A stretch of DNA of 6,785 nucleotides from a bacterium (GCA_030607655.1 JAUWJN010000143.1:1-6785), one strand, 5' to 3'. Shown: positions 1-6,479, counted from the first letter of the stretch. Notes: generated by a model not told the origin, from the sequence alone. Numbers and translations are program-made.

Positions 1-522
1 CGGGAACCAGTTGCGCCAGTGATTTATCCCCGGTGAGCGCCAGTTAGTGACATCCGCGGCCGAGGGATGCACATATTCACCCTCGCCATAGGTGAAGGTT
101 CCGATCTTGCCGGCCTGGTAAAGCCGGTGCATTTCCTGATTGAACAGCATATAAGGATAGTTCTCGGCGAACATATAGATCTTCCCACTCTTCTCCACCG
201 TCCTGACCAGCGCTACGCCTTCGGCGAGGGTGAAGCAGGCCGATGTCTCGGACATAACGTGTTTGTCGGCCTTGAGAGCCTTGATGGCGAAGGGGGCATG
301 CTCGTGGAAATAGTTAGCCAGGATCACTGCGTCCATATCGTGTTCAAGGAACTTGTCGTAGTCAGTGTAGGTAGCGACGTTAAGTTCCTTGCCAAGTGCA
401 TTGAGGCGCTCCTCCCGGGTGTCACATAGGGCGACCAGCTCCATACCCAGGTAAGGGCCGACTGCACGAGCGAAGGACTGACCTCGCCCCACGCCGATAA
501 CTCCAACTCTTATCTTCTTCAT
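1..522 (-). CDS. Gfo/Idh/MocA-family NAD(P)-dependent oxidoreductase, N-terminal part (cut by window edge)
   Basis: This is the first 174 codons of a probable NAD(P)-dependent sugar or polyol dehydrogenase-like protein; the rest lies beyond base 1. The protein opens with MKKIRVGVIGVGRG, a Rossmann beta-alpha-beta unit with the glycine motif G10-x-G12-x-G14. An acidic residue follows at the end of strand two (ALCD, D34), where the cofactor ribose is usually bound. At 91-100 the segment SETSACFTLA occupies the place of the family's EKP motif, so the usual lysine is Thr93. AENYPY (119-124) and an EGEYVH segment (147-152) lead into the alpha/beta C-terminal domain, as expected. The ATG at 522 is chosen because AGAGG lies 11 bases upstream and the Rossmann strand begins at once. 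It follows serS by 100 bases on the same strand with no evident terminator, so cotranscription is likely. The family is clear; the substrate cannot be told, and the lost lysine could mean altered chemistry. Confidence 0.88.
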   Translation of the reverse strand, partial: MKKIRVGVIGVGRGQSFARAVGPYLGMELVALCDTREERLNALGKELNVATYTDYDKFLEHDMDAVILANYFHEHAPFAIKALKADKHVMSETSACFTLAEGVALVRTVEKSGKIYMFAENYPYMLFNQEMHRLYQAGKIGTFTYGEGEYVHPSAADVTNWRSPGINHWRNWFP

Positions 523-569
523 CTTAGTCTTTTCCTCTAACTGAGTGTATTGTAGTCCAGTTGCCAATT

Positions 570-623
570 CTCATTGCTGTCCTTGCTGTCGTTCCTGCCC
601 TTGCTGTTGTTCCTGCCCTTGCT
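570..623 (-). repeat. Three 18-bp tandem repeats at the serS 3' end
   Basis: Read on the minus strand, two adjacent 18-bp units (606-623 and 588-605) share AGCAAGGGCAGGAAC and differ at one base (AAC versus GAC at the end). A third unit (570-587) is degenerate, matching at about 13 of 18 positions. The first base of the array is the A of the serS TGA stop. The period is a multiple of three, and one non-serS frame reads as a Gln/Glu/Gly-rich tail ending in TGA near 570. The array fills much of the spacer before the next gene. It looks like replication-slippage sequence; no function is evident. Confidence 0.85.
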
Positions 624-1903
624 CACGGCAGCGGCGGAGTTATCTCCACCAGTCCGCCCATATAGGGCCGCAGTGCGTCCGGGATTACGACCGTACCATT
701 TTCCTGCTGGTAGTTTTCCAGGATAGCCGCCATCGTGCGGCCACAGGCCAGCCCCGAGCCATTCATAGTGTGTACAAACTGGGGCTTGGCCTCGGGCTCG
801 GGTCGGTAGCGAGTGTTGCAGCGCCGGGCCTGGAAATCCCCGTACTGGCTGCACGAGGACAGCTCCAGCCAGCGGTCCATCCCCGGGAAATACCCCTCCA
901 GGTCAAAGGTCTGGCGAGGCTGGAAGCCCATATCACCGGTACACAGATGCGCTCGCCGGTACGGCAGCTCCAGCGCCTGTATAATAGCCTCGGCGTTGTT
1001 CACGAGTTTTTCCAACTCTTCATCCGCCTGTTCGGGCTTGACAAACTTCATCAATTCAACCTTGTGGAATTGATGCACCCTAATCAAGCCCCTCGTCTCC
1101 TTGCCCGCGGCTCCCGCTTCACTGCGGAAGCAGGCAGTGTAGGCAGTGTAGCACTTGGGCAGCTCCTCCGCCGCCAGTATCTCATCCTGCTGCATATTGG
1201 TCAGGGGCACCTCGGCGGTGGGTATTAAATAGAGGCCATCAGTGGTCTTGAACAGGTCTTCCTCAAACTTGGGCAAGTTAGCCGTGCCATAACACGAGCG
1301 CTCATTGGCCAGGAATGGCGGGAGCACCTCGGTATAACCGTGCTGGCGGGTGTGAGTGTCCAGCATAAAGTTTATCAGCGCGCGCTCCAGGGCTGAGCCC
1401 GCACCTATGTCGGTAACGAACCGGGCCCCGGCCTGGTTGGCCGCCACTGAAAAATCCAGGATACCCAGGCGCACGCCCAACTCCCAGTGACCTAACGGCG
1501 TAAACTCAAATCGCCGGATCTCGCCCTGGCTATACATAACCACATTGTCTTCCTCCGTAGCGCCCGCCGGCACCTCATCCAGGGGAATATTGGGCAGCTC
1601 CAGCATTAACTGCTCAAAGCGCTCCTCGACCTGCCGCAATTCCTCTTCCGATTGAGCAATTGCCTCGCCGAGTGCGGTTGATTGCGCCTTGAGTGGCTCG
1701 GCGTCGCCACCCTCCTTGATGAGCCGGCCAATTTCCTCGGAGATTTCATTGCGCTGCGCGCGGCGGCTTTCCACCATTTCCAGCAACTCCCGGCGCTGTT
1801 GCTCCACCCCGATCAGCTCGTCCAAGTCAAACTCATAGCCGCGCTTACGTAACGCCTCACGTATTGTTTCCGGCTCCTCGCGAATTAGTCTTCGATCCAG
1901 CAT
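623..1903 (-). CDS. serS: Seryl-tRNA synthetase (class II)
   Basis: Cytoplasmic enzyme that activates serine with ATP and charges tRNA-Ser (and tRNA-Sec where present). The 426 residues match the usual bacterial length. Residues about 29-105 are charged and heptad-like, fitting the N-terminal antiparallel coiled-coil arm that grips the long variable arm of tRNA-Ser. Class II motif 1 lies around 170-200 (ending GYTEVLPPFLA). The serine-binding TAE is 229-231. Motif 2 is FRSEAG (259-264) with GLIRVHQFHKVE (272-283). SSCSQYGDFQARR (349-361) is the family's conserved SSCSN-x-x-DFQARR segment, with Gln for Asn. Motif 3 is NGSGLACGRT (381-390) with Arg389, followed by AAILENYQ. The ATG at 1903 is the only good start; its SD lies 13 bases upstream, rather far, inside the stop codon of the ATPase gene. 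All expected motifs are intact, so it should be active. No T-box or other leader is visible in the 17-base gap upstream. Confidence 0.98.
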   Translation of the reverse strand: MLDRRLIREEPETIREALRKRGYEFDLDELIGVEQQRRELLEMVESRRAQRNEISEEIGRLIKEGGDAEPLKAQSTALGEAIAQSEEELRQVEERFEQLMLELPNIPLDEVPAGATEEDNVVMYSQGEIRRFEFTPLGHWELGVRLGILDFSVAANQAGARFVTDIGAGSALERALINFMLDTHTRQHGYTEVLPPFLANERSCYGTANLPKFEEDLFKTTDGLYLIPTAEVPLTNMQQDEILAAEELPKCYTAYTACFRSEAGAAGKETRGLIRVHQFHKVELMKFVKPEQADEELEKLVNNAEAIIQALELPYRRAHLCTGDMGFQPRQTFDLEGYFPGMDRWLELSSCSQYGDFQARRCNTRYRPEPEAKPQFVHTMNGSGLACGRTMAAILENYQQENGTVVIPDALRPYMGGLVEITPPLP

Positions 1904-1916
1904 AGTATTGTTAATG

Positions 1917-1922
1917 CCTCCT
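1917..1922 (-). promoter_or_regulatory. serS Shine-Dalgarno overlapping the ATPase stop codon
   Basis: On the minus strand AGGAGG uses the last two bases of the upstream TAG stop (1923-1921) as its own first two bases. The site is close to consensus but lies 13 bases from the serS ATG, longer than the usual 5-9. Ribosomes ending on the ATPase gene would stop directly on this site, so translational coupling of the two genes is plausible (inference). Confidence 0.75.
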
Positions 1923-4632
1923 AAATAGGCTCAGGGGTACAACCGCCGTGTTCCCGGCGGCCACGAAGCGCCTTTTCTAATTCCACGGCCAAGAATAGTG
2001 TAGCGGCCAGGCCCAGACATAGGACCATATTACTGGCGGACAGGGCAGTTGTGTGCAGAATGCCTTGCAGCCAGGGCACATAAGTTACCGCAAATTGCAA
2101 TCCCATAGTCAGTAGAACCGCACTCAACAGTTGCGGATTGGACAAAACTCCAGTACGCCAGAGCGGTTCACTCTCGCTACGAATCGCCATTACGTGAGCC
2201 ATCTGTAAGAAGGCCAGTGCCGCGAAGCAGGCCGTGCGGGCTGCCGTCAATTCGCCGGTAACTTGGTGAATATACCAAAACACTCCCAGCGCACAAATAG
2301 CCATATAGGCACCCACCCACAGAATATGCCGAGCCATACCGCGGGCGAAGACGCTCTCCTTGGGGTCACGGGGCGGGCGCTTCATTATGTCCGGCTCAGC
2401 GGGCTCCACGCCTAGCGCCAGAGCCGGCAGCCCATCAGTAACCAGATTAATCCACAGAATCTGGGCGGGCAGCAGCGCCAGCGGCCAGCCCAGTAGGATA
2501 GAACCGAACATAGTCAATATTTCCCCCGAGTTCGTGCTCAGCAGGTAGCGGAAAAACTTACGGATATTGTCATATATGACTCGGCCCTGCTCTACGGCGA
2601 CGACGATCGTGGCAAAGTTGTCGTCCAGTAGTATCATATCCGAGGCTTCTTTGCTTACATCGGTGCCCGTAATGCCCATCGCCACCCCGATGTCAGCCTT
2701 CTTCAGAGCCGGGGCATCATTGACCCCATCGCCAGTCATCGCCACAATCTGGTCGCGGTTCTGCCAGGCCTGGACAATATTGACCTTATCCTCAGGTGAG
2801 ACCCGCGCATATACCGACACCTTATCCACTTCCGCTTCCAGAGCATCCACTGCGGTATGTGCCAGTTCCCGGCCGGTCATAATCTGCTCATCCTCAGCAA
2901 GGATACCCACCTGGCGCGCCACGTTGGTGGCTGTAGCTTTATGGTCCCCGGTGATAAGCACTGGTTTGATGCCGGCATTTTTGCACGTCGCCACGGCCGC
3001 CGCAGCCTCCGGCCGCAGCGGGTCACTCATCCCCACAAAGCCGATAAACACCATATCCTGTTCGACTTGGTCTGCCTCCATGATCGGTTTCTGTTCCCAT
3101 TGCCGGTAGGCGGCGGCCAGCATCCGCAGGCCCTGTTGAGCAAACTCCTCCTGCTGGTCCATAATCTCGGCCCGGTCCTGATCAGAGAGTGGCTGGATTC
3201 CACCGGTTCTCACGATCGAGCTGCACCCGTCCAGGATACTCTCGACTGCCCCTTTGGTGTAACTGACCAGGTGACCCTGGGGGTCAGAATGCAGAGTCGT
3301 CATCCGCTTGCGCTCCGACTCAAACGGAATTTCGTCTACTCGCGGGTAATCTTCTTCTAAGTGTTGCTTGATCAGACCGGCTTGCGCCGCGACCTTCACC
3401 AAGGCTATCTCCGTGGGATCCCCGGTACTGGTTTCCTCGGCAGTGCACGGCCTCTCAATTTGCGCATCAGTGCATAGGCTTAAGCTGCCTAGTAGCAAAG
3501 AAAAAAACTTGTCTTCGCCGGCATCTATCGGCGTGCCCTCCCGGCGGAACTCCGCCGCCGTTCCGTCACTGGACTCAGCGACAGTGACCCGGCTCCCGTT
3601 GGCATACAGGACCTGCACGCTCATTGTCCCCTGAGTGAGGGTGCCGGTCTTATCCGCACAGATAACGGTGACCGAGCCGAGAGTTTCCACGGCTGGCAGA
3701 CGCCGAATTAGGGCCTGGCGGCGCACCATTTGTTGCGCGCCCAGGGCCAGCGTAATAGTCACCACTGCCGGCAAGCCCTCGGGCACTGCCGCCACTGCCA
3801 GGCTGACACCGGTCAGGAACATCTGGGTGAGCTCGTTGCCCCGCAGCAGCCCGCCTACAAACACCACACCGCAGACAATCAGCACCGCTCCTATCAGCCA
3901 CTTGCTGGCTTGAGCCATCCGCACTTGCAGCGGAGTTTTGGCCTCCTCGGTGGTTTGCAGCAGGGCGGCTATCTGGCCCATCTGAGTGTCCATCCCCGTC
4001 ACCACTGCTACTCCCCGGCCTCGGCCATAGGTGACCAATGTGCCGTAAAAAGCCATATTACGCCTATCCCCTAAGAGGGTCTCCTTAGCCAGTTCCACGG
4101 ATGCGTTCTTGGATACCGGGAATGATTCACCGGTCAGGGCCGCCTCGTCTATCCGCAGATTGCTGGTCTCCACCAGCCGCAAGTCGGCTACTACCCGCAT
4201 TCCTGCTTCCAGCAGCACTATGTCTCCCGCCACCACCTCCTGAGACGGGATGTCAGCGACTTCGCCGTCACGAACCACCCGCGCGGTGGGCGCAGCCATC
4301 CGCCGCAGCGCTGCCACTGCTCTTTCCGCCCGATACTCCTGCGTAAACCCAATACCTGCATTAGCCACCAGGATAAATCCAATAAACAGGCTGTCCACGA
4401 TTTCGTGAATTAAGGCAGCTACCAGGGCAGCTACTATCAACAGAATTACCAGCGGTTCGGTGAATTGCTCAAGCAGTATCAGCCAGGGGCTGCGGGGGGG
4501 CTGTTCCTCCAGTTCGTTGGGTCCGAACTCCGCCAGCCTCCGCTGTGCTTCTTCGGTACCGAGGCCCTGGTCCGGACTAGTAGCTAAGTTAGCTATGACT
4601 GTGTCAGTCGGTTGTTGGTGCCAATTGCTCAT
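1921..4632 (-). CDS. P2-type calcium-transporting P-type ATPase
   Basis: Membrane pump that uses ATP to export Ca2+ (or a similar cation) from the cytoplasm. The 903 residues fit the LMCA1/PMR1/cyanobacterial Ca2+-ATPase size. In order: N-terminal cation-ATPase domain (about 5-50), M1-M2 (about 50-97), actuator domain with TGES (167-170), M3-M4 with VAAVPEGLP (280-288), phosphorylation motif DKTGT with Asp327, nucleotide domain with KGA (460-462), hinge TGD (561-563) and TGDGVND (633-639), then M5-M10. Ca2+ site II residues of SERCA are matched: Glu285, Asn729 and Asp733. Asn701, Glu704 and Thr732 also match SERCA Asn768, Glu771 and Thr799. An ungapped M8 comparison puts Ala812 opposite SERCA Glu908, so one Ca2+ per cycle, as in LMCA1, is my inference. 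The ATG at 4632 has only a weak SD (TTGAGC), but the N-terminal domain starts there. serS follows after 17 bases, suggesting one transcript. Confidence 0.95.
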   Translation of the reverse strand: MSNWHQQPTDTVIANLATSPDQGLGTEEAQRRLAEFGPNELEEQPPRSPWLILLEQFTEPLVILLIVAALVAALIHEIVDSLFIGFILVANAGIGFTQEYRAERAVAALRRMAAPTARVVRDGEVADIPSQEVVAGDIVLLEAGMRVVADLRLVETSNLRIDEAALTGESFPVSKNASVELAKETLLGDRRNMAFYGTLVTYGRGRGVAVVTGMDTQMGQIAALLQTTEEAKTPLQVRMAQASKWLIGAVLIVCGVVFVGGLLRGNELTQMFLTGVSLAVAAVPEGLPAVVTITLALGAQQMVRRQALIRRLPAVETLGSVTVICADKTGTLTQGTMSVQVLYANGSRVTVAESSDGTAAEFRREGTPIDAGEDKFFSLLLGSLSLCTDAQIERPCTAEETSTGDPTEIALVKVAAQAGLIKQHLEEDYPRVDEIPFESERKRMTTLHSDPQGHLVSYTKGAVESILDGCSSIVRTGGIQPLSDQDRAEIMDQQEEFAQQGLRMLAAAYRQWEQKPIMEADQVEQDMVFIGFVGMSDPLRPEAAAAVATCKNAGIKPVLITGDHKATATNVARQVGILAEDEQIMTGRELAHTAVDALEAEVDKVSVYARVSPEDKVNIVQAWQNRDQIVAMTGDGVNDAPALKKADIGVAMGITGTDVSKEASDMILLDDNFATIVVAVEQGRVIYDNIRKFFRYLLSTNSGEILTMFGSILLGWPLALLPAQILWINLVTDGLPALALGVEPAEPDIMKRPPRDPKESVFARGMARHILWVGAYMAICALGVFWYIHQVTGELTAARTACFAALAFLQMAHVMAIRSESEPLWRTGVLSNPQLLSAVLLTMGLQFAVTYVPWLQGILHTTALSASNMVLCLGLAATLFLAVELEKALRGRREHGGCTPEPI

Positions 4633-4845
4633 TTAGTTAGCTCAACACGGCAGGTCCTGCTGCCTCGCCTTATACTCCCGATGTCCAGTTAGCTTTCTCA
4701 TATTGCGGGGGACCGGGAGTGGACTTCCGGATGTTGCCTACATGGCAGTATGGTCTTGCGCCATCCACGGCTAAGGAAAACTATACACGAAACTGGGCAG
4801 CACCGCAAGTTGGTTGCTCCTCCAGTGCATATCGCTAATCCCTTA
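4633..4845. other. Leader region upstream of the ATPase gene, no gene seen
   Basis: I see no convincing coding sequence or RNA gene here. The stretch would be the 5' leader of the ATPase message (minus strand). It holds a candidate promoter near its right end and small palindromes: GGCAG/CTGCC arms at 4649-4664 just before the start codon, and ATGGC/GCCAT arms at 4742-4746 and 4760-4764. Arms are only 5 bp, so they may be chance. Confidence 0.4.
4780..4808 (-). promoter_or_regulatory. Candidate sigma70-type promoter for the ATPase-serS-oxidoreductase run
   Basis: On the minus strand TTGCGG (4808-4803) and TATAGT (4785-4780) are separated by exactly 17 bases. The -10 box matches five of six consensus bases, the -35 only three. 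Transcription would start near 4773, leaving a leader of about 140 bases before the ATPase ATG. The large gap and the palindromes behind the upstream gene make a separate promoter here likely, but this particular pair of boxes is unproven. Confidence 0.35.
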
Positions 4846-4913
4846 TCGCGTAGGCGAGGTTCTCTAACCTCGCATCTGTCGCGTAACGGCGGTTCTCAAC
4901 CTGCGCTACGCGA
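4846..4913. repeat. REPIN-like inverted palindrome pair (68 bp)
   Basis: The ends are inverted: 4846-4861 and the complement of 4898-4913 agree at 13 of 16 positions, with the outer 8 (TCGCGTAG) identical. Within it lie two hairpins. The left, 4854-4873, is GCGAGGTT-CTCT-AACCTCGC with perfect 8-bp arms. The right has perfect 8-bp arms 4878-4885 and 4907-4914 around an imperfect GGCGGTT-CTC-AACCTGC core. Each half carries a GTAG tetranucleotide at its outer side followed by a palindrome, the layout of REP sequences, and the two face each other as in a REPIN. No RAYT transposase gene is in the window, so mobility would depend on one elsewhere. Copy number is unknown, so the class is an inference. 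Confidence 0.6.
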
Positions 4914-4916
4914 CTA

Positions 4917-4930
4917 ACACAAGGCTGTGT
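4917..4930. repeat. Small perfect hairpin ACACA-AGGC-TGTGT
   Basis: Five-bp perfect arms (4917-4921 and 4926-4930) around a 4-base loop, lying between the 68-bp palindrome pair and a further REP-like unit. Alone it could be chance; its place in a run of consecutive hairpins suggests it belongs to the same composite element. Confidence 0.4.
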
Positions 4931-4937
4931 AAACGGC

Positions 4938-4963
4938 AATCACGACAAGAATGTCGCTCCTAC
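4938..4963 (-). repeat. REP-like palindromic unit just after the enolase-superfamily gene
   Basis: The minus strand reads GTAGGAGCGACATTCTTGTC and continues GTGATT. GTAG heads the unit and CGACA-TTCT-TGTCG (4943-4956) forms a hairpin with perfect 5-bp arms. The GTAGGAGCGA opening resembles gammaproteobacterial REP sequences (recalled from family knowledge, not searched). It starts six bases after the upstream stop codon. No T-run follows, so it is not a standard intrinsic terminator, though it could protect the 3' end of the mRNA. Confidence 0.5.
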
Positions 4964-4968
4964 CAGTC

Positions 4969-6339
4969 CTACTCAACAAGCAATCTGTCCATCTGGTAGC
5001 CCAGCCCGGTTCCCTGGAGACTGGTGGTATCCGCCACCCCGCGACGGACGTTAAAGATACCGCCGTGGACGGCTTGTTCGGCGGCGGTGGCAGCATCCGG
5101 GAAGAACTGGCGGCTATTGGCCTCTACCCCCATCATCGTGTACAGCCGGGCCCCCATACCGACGGAATGGATCAACGAGATGCCGGGGTTGGTCAAGTCC
5201 TGAAGGGCGTAGGGAATTCCCAGCTCGGCGGCCTTGGCCGCCATTACTATCGCCGACGACTGACCCTTGCAAGTTTTCAGGGCAATCCCTGACCACCCCA
5301 ACTCCATCGCCAGCTCAAAGCTCTCCAGGTCAGTGAGACTCTCGTCTACGATAACCGGCTTCAGTTCGGAAAGCTGGCGCATATCGTGACGACTGGCTGT
5401 CAAATCACGCTCCGTGGGCTGCTCAATATACAGAATTCTCGCAAAGCAGTCTTCGGATTGCTCGCGAATTTTGCGCAACATCTCAATGATATATTGCGGG
5501 CTGTCGCACTGCTCATTAGTATCCGCAGTCAGATGCAATTCATTGATACCTAGCTTGGGCAACTCCTCCCGACCAATCTGGTAAACGGCCAGCATTCTCT
5601 GCACGTCCCAGTCCAGATCACTGCCCCGCAGCTTAACCTTCAGACAATATACCCCGTCCTGGGCAATCCACTCGTCCAGGCTCACCGGCCGCCCGTCATC
5701 GGGATCAGAGTCATCTTTTTCCGCTGGGGTAAGCTTATCTAATCCGCCGACCAAGTGGAAGATAGGTATCTCGGGCAGGTAGGTAGGCCGAATGTAATCC
5801 TCTATATACTTGCCGGCAAATTCTGGCCCCAAATACTTGCTCAGGTCGCTCATAAACTCAGGCCCGTAGCCATGGTAGATATCAATGCCGTTGACATTGC
5901 CAAAGGCGTCATGAAGGGCAGCATCCACCGGTGAGGCGCAGACCAGCGCGCCAAGGAAGGTCTGGGCCGGCTCCAGGTCATGCTCGGCGCAAACTTCCTG
6001 ATTAATCCGGTGTAAATCTTGTTCCAAAGCGAAGAATACGTCAATCGGGTGAGCGAAGTCCGGGTAGCCTTCCGCCAGGGCTGCATAGCGGCGTGTAATT
6101 TCCTCCATCGCGGCCACTTTGTCTTCGTGGCTCAGTTCCGGAGTGGGCCAGGCCCACACATCCGAGAGGAATATCCCGCCCCAGCCCTCCGCGACATCTC
6201 CCCGCCGATTCTCCACGGTCGCCTTCACCTTACAAAACGGGCACTCCGCCATCACCACTGCACCGAACTTCAACGGCGTGCGCGCCACCATGTTCTCCAC
6301 GTATACTTCAATGCTCTTCATACGGATATCTGATTGCAT
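4969..6339 (-). CDS. Enolase-superfamily enzyme, mandelate racemase/muconate lactonizing type, substrate unknown
   Basis: Cytoplasmic Mg2+-dependent enzyme expected to abstract a proton alpha to a carboxylate, typically from a sugar acid or similar compound. An N-terminal capping domain (about 7-150) precedes the TIM barrel (about 225-400). Visible active-site elements are the KxK lysines K234-V-K236, metal ligands D273 (TADTNE), E306 (YIEQP) and D332 (VDES), and a second lysine K355 or K358 (ALKTCKGQ) at the sixth strand. Lysines on both faces are typical of the MLE/epimerase subgroup rather than of mandelate racemase, which uses His-Asp. At 456 residues it is longer than common members (about 360-400), partly through an Asp-rich insert near 200-220. 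A CPFC pair (33-36) is unusual. The ATG at 6339 is preferred over 6393 because AAGGAGG lies 6 bases before it. It is divergent from an oxidoreductase gene, which hints at a shared catabolic role. The family is firm, the reaction is not. Confidence 0.87.
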   Translation of the reverse strand: MQSDIRMKSIEVYVENMVARTPLKFGAVVMAECPFCKVKATVENRRGDVAEGWGGIFLSDVWAWPTPELSHEDKVAAMEEITRRYAALAEGYPDFAHPIDVFFALEQDLHRINQEVCAEHDLEPAQTFLGALVCASPVDAALHDAFGNVNGIDIYHGYGPEFMSDLSKYLGPEFAGKYIEDYIRPTYLPEIPIFHLVGGLDKLTPAEKDDSDPDDGRPVSLDEWIAQDGVYCLKVKLRGSDLDWDVQRMLAVYQIGREELPKLGINELHLTADTNEQCDSPQYIIEMLRKIREQSEDCFARILYIEQPTERDLTASRHDMRQLSELKPVIVDESLTDLESFELAMELGWSGIALKTCKGQSSAIVMAAKAAELGIPYALQDLTNPGISLIHSVGMGARLYTMMGVEANSRQFFPDAATAAEQAVHGGIFNVRRGVADTTSLQGTGLGYQMDRLLVE

Positions 6340-6345
6340 TACTAT

Positions 6346-6352
6346 CCTCCTT
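6346..6352 (-). promoter_or_regulatory. Strong Shine-Dalgarno that decides the start of the enolase-superfamily gene
   Basis: AAGGAGG on the minus strand lies 6 bases before the ATG at 6339. The longer open frame starting at 6393 would place this site inside coding sequence and add 18 residues unlike the family's N terminus, and the candidate -10 box at 6370-6375 would also fall inside it. The start at 6339 is therefore preferred. Confidence 0.85.
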
Positions 6353-6369
6353 AGGAATAACACGAAGTT

Positions 6370-6397
6370 TTTATATAATTCGCTGTCTCGCATCCAA
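6370..6397 (-). promoter_or_regulatory. Candidate promoter for the enolase-superfamily gene
   Basis: On the minus strand TTGGAT (6397-6392) and TATAAA (6375-6370) are 16 bases apart, inside an A/T-rich patch (GAATTATATAAAAAC). The -10 box is good (five of six), the -35 weak. The leader to the ATG at 6339 would be only about 25-30 bases and includes the strong SD. Confidence 0.5.
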
Positions 6398-6450
6398 CTC
6401 CTTCACGACCGCCAGCACCGAGGAGGGGCAAAGAGTACTAATCTGCGCAC

Positions 6451-6479
6451 AGTCAGTGCGAGTTGACACTGCAGTGACT
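6451..6479. promoter_or_regulatory. Inverted repeat over the -35 box, candidate operator
   Basis: AGTCAGTGC (6451-6459) and GCAGTGACT (6471-6479) are inverted repeats matching at 8 of 9 positions with an 11-base spacer that contains most of the TTGACA box. Nested within are CGCAC-AGTCA-GTGCG (6446-6460) and the perfect palindrome CACTGCAGTG (6467-6476). A dimeric repressor bound here would block the plus-strand promoter. No regulator gene is in the window, so identity and function are inferred. Confidence 0.45.

Noticed and set aside
67..429. Plus-strand open frame opposite the left oxidoreductase
   Set aside because: It lies wholly antisense to a clear Gfo/Idh/MocA reading frame, has no SD and shows no family motif.
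523..622. Separate promoter for the left oxidoreductase (TTGGCA and TACAAT are present on the minus strand)
   Set aside because: The two boxes are only 7 bases apart, so they cannot work as one promoter.
623..625. TGA of serS as a read-through or selenocysteine codon extending to the TAA at 524
   Set aside because: The extension would be repeat-derived ARAGTT units of no known SerRS domain, and the protein is already full length.
537..854. Minus-strand open frame overlapping the serS 3' end and reading through the 18-bp repeats
   Set aside because: Most of it is an out-of-frame reading of SerRS motif 3 sequence; the repeat-derived tail is low complexity and no start signal is seen.
545..1228. 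Plus-strand open frame of 227 codons antisense to serS
   Set aside because: Intact serS occupies the other strand; the Cys-rich start simply reflects the 18-bp repeats.
2567..3109. Plus-strand open frame antisense to the ATPase
   Set aside because: Ser/Thr/Ala-rich mirror of a well-conserved gene with no SD or recognisable domain.
4938..4963. Intrinsic terminator for the enolase-superfamily gene
   Set aside because: The hairpin has only 5-bp arms and no T-run follows on the minus strand.
6340..6393. 18-codon N-terminal extension of the enolase-superfamily protein
   Set aside because: It would run through the strong SD and the candidate -10 box, and the residues do not resemble the family's start.
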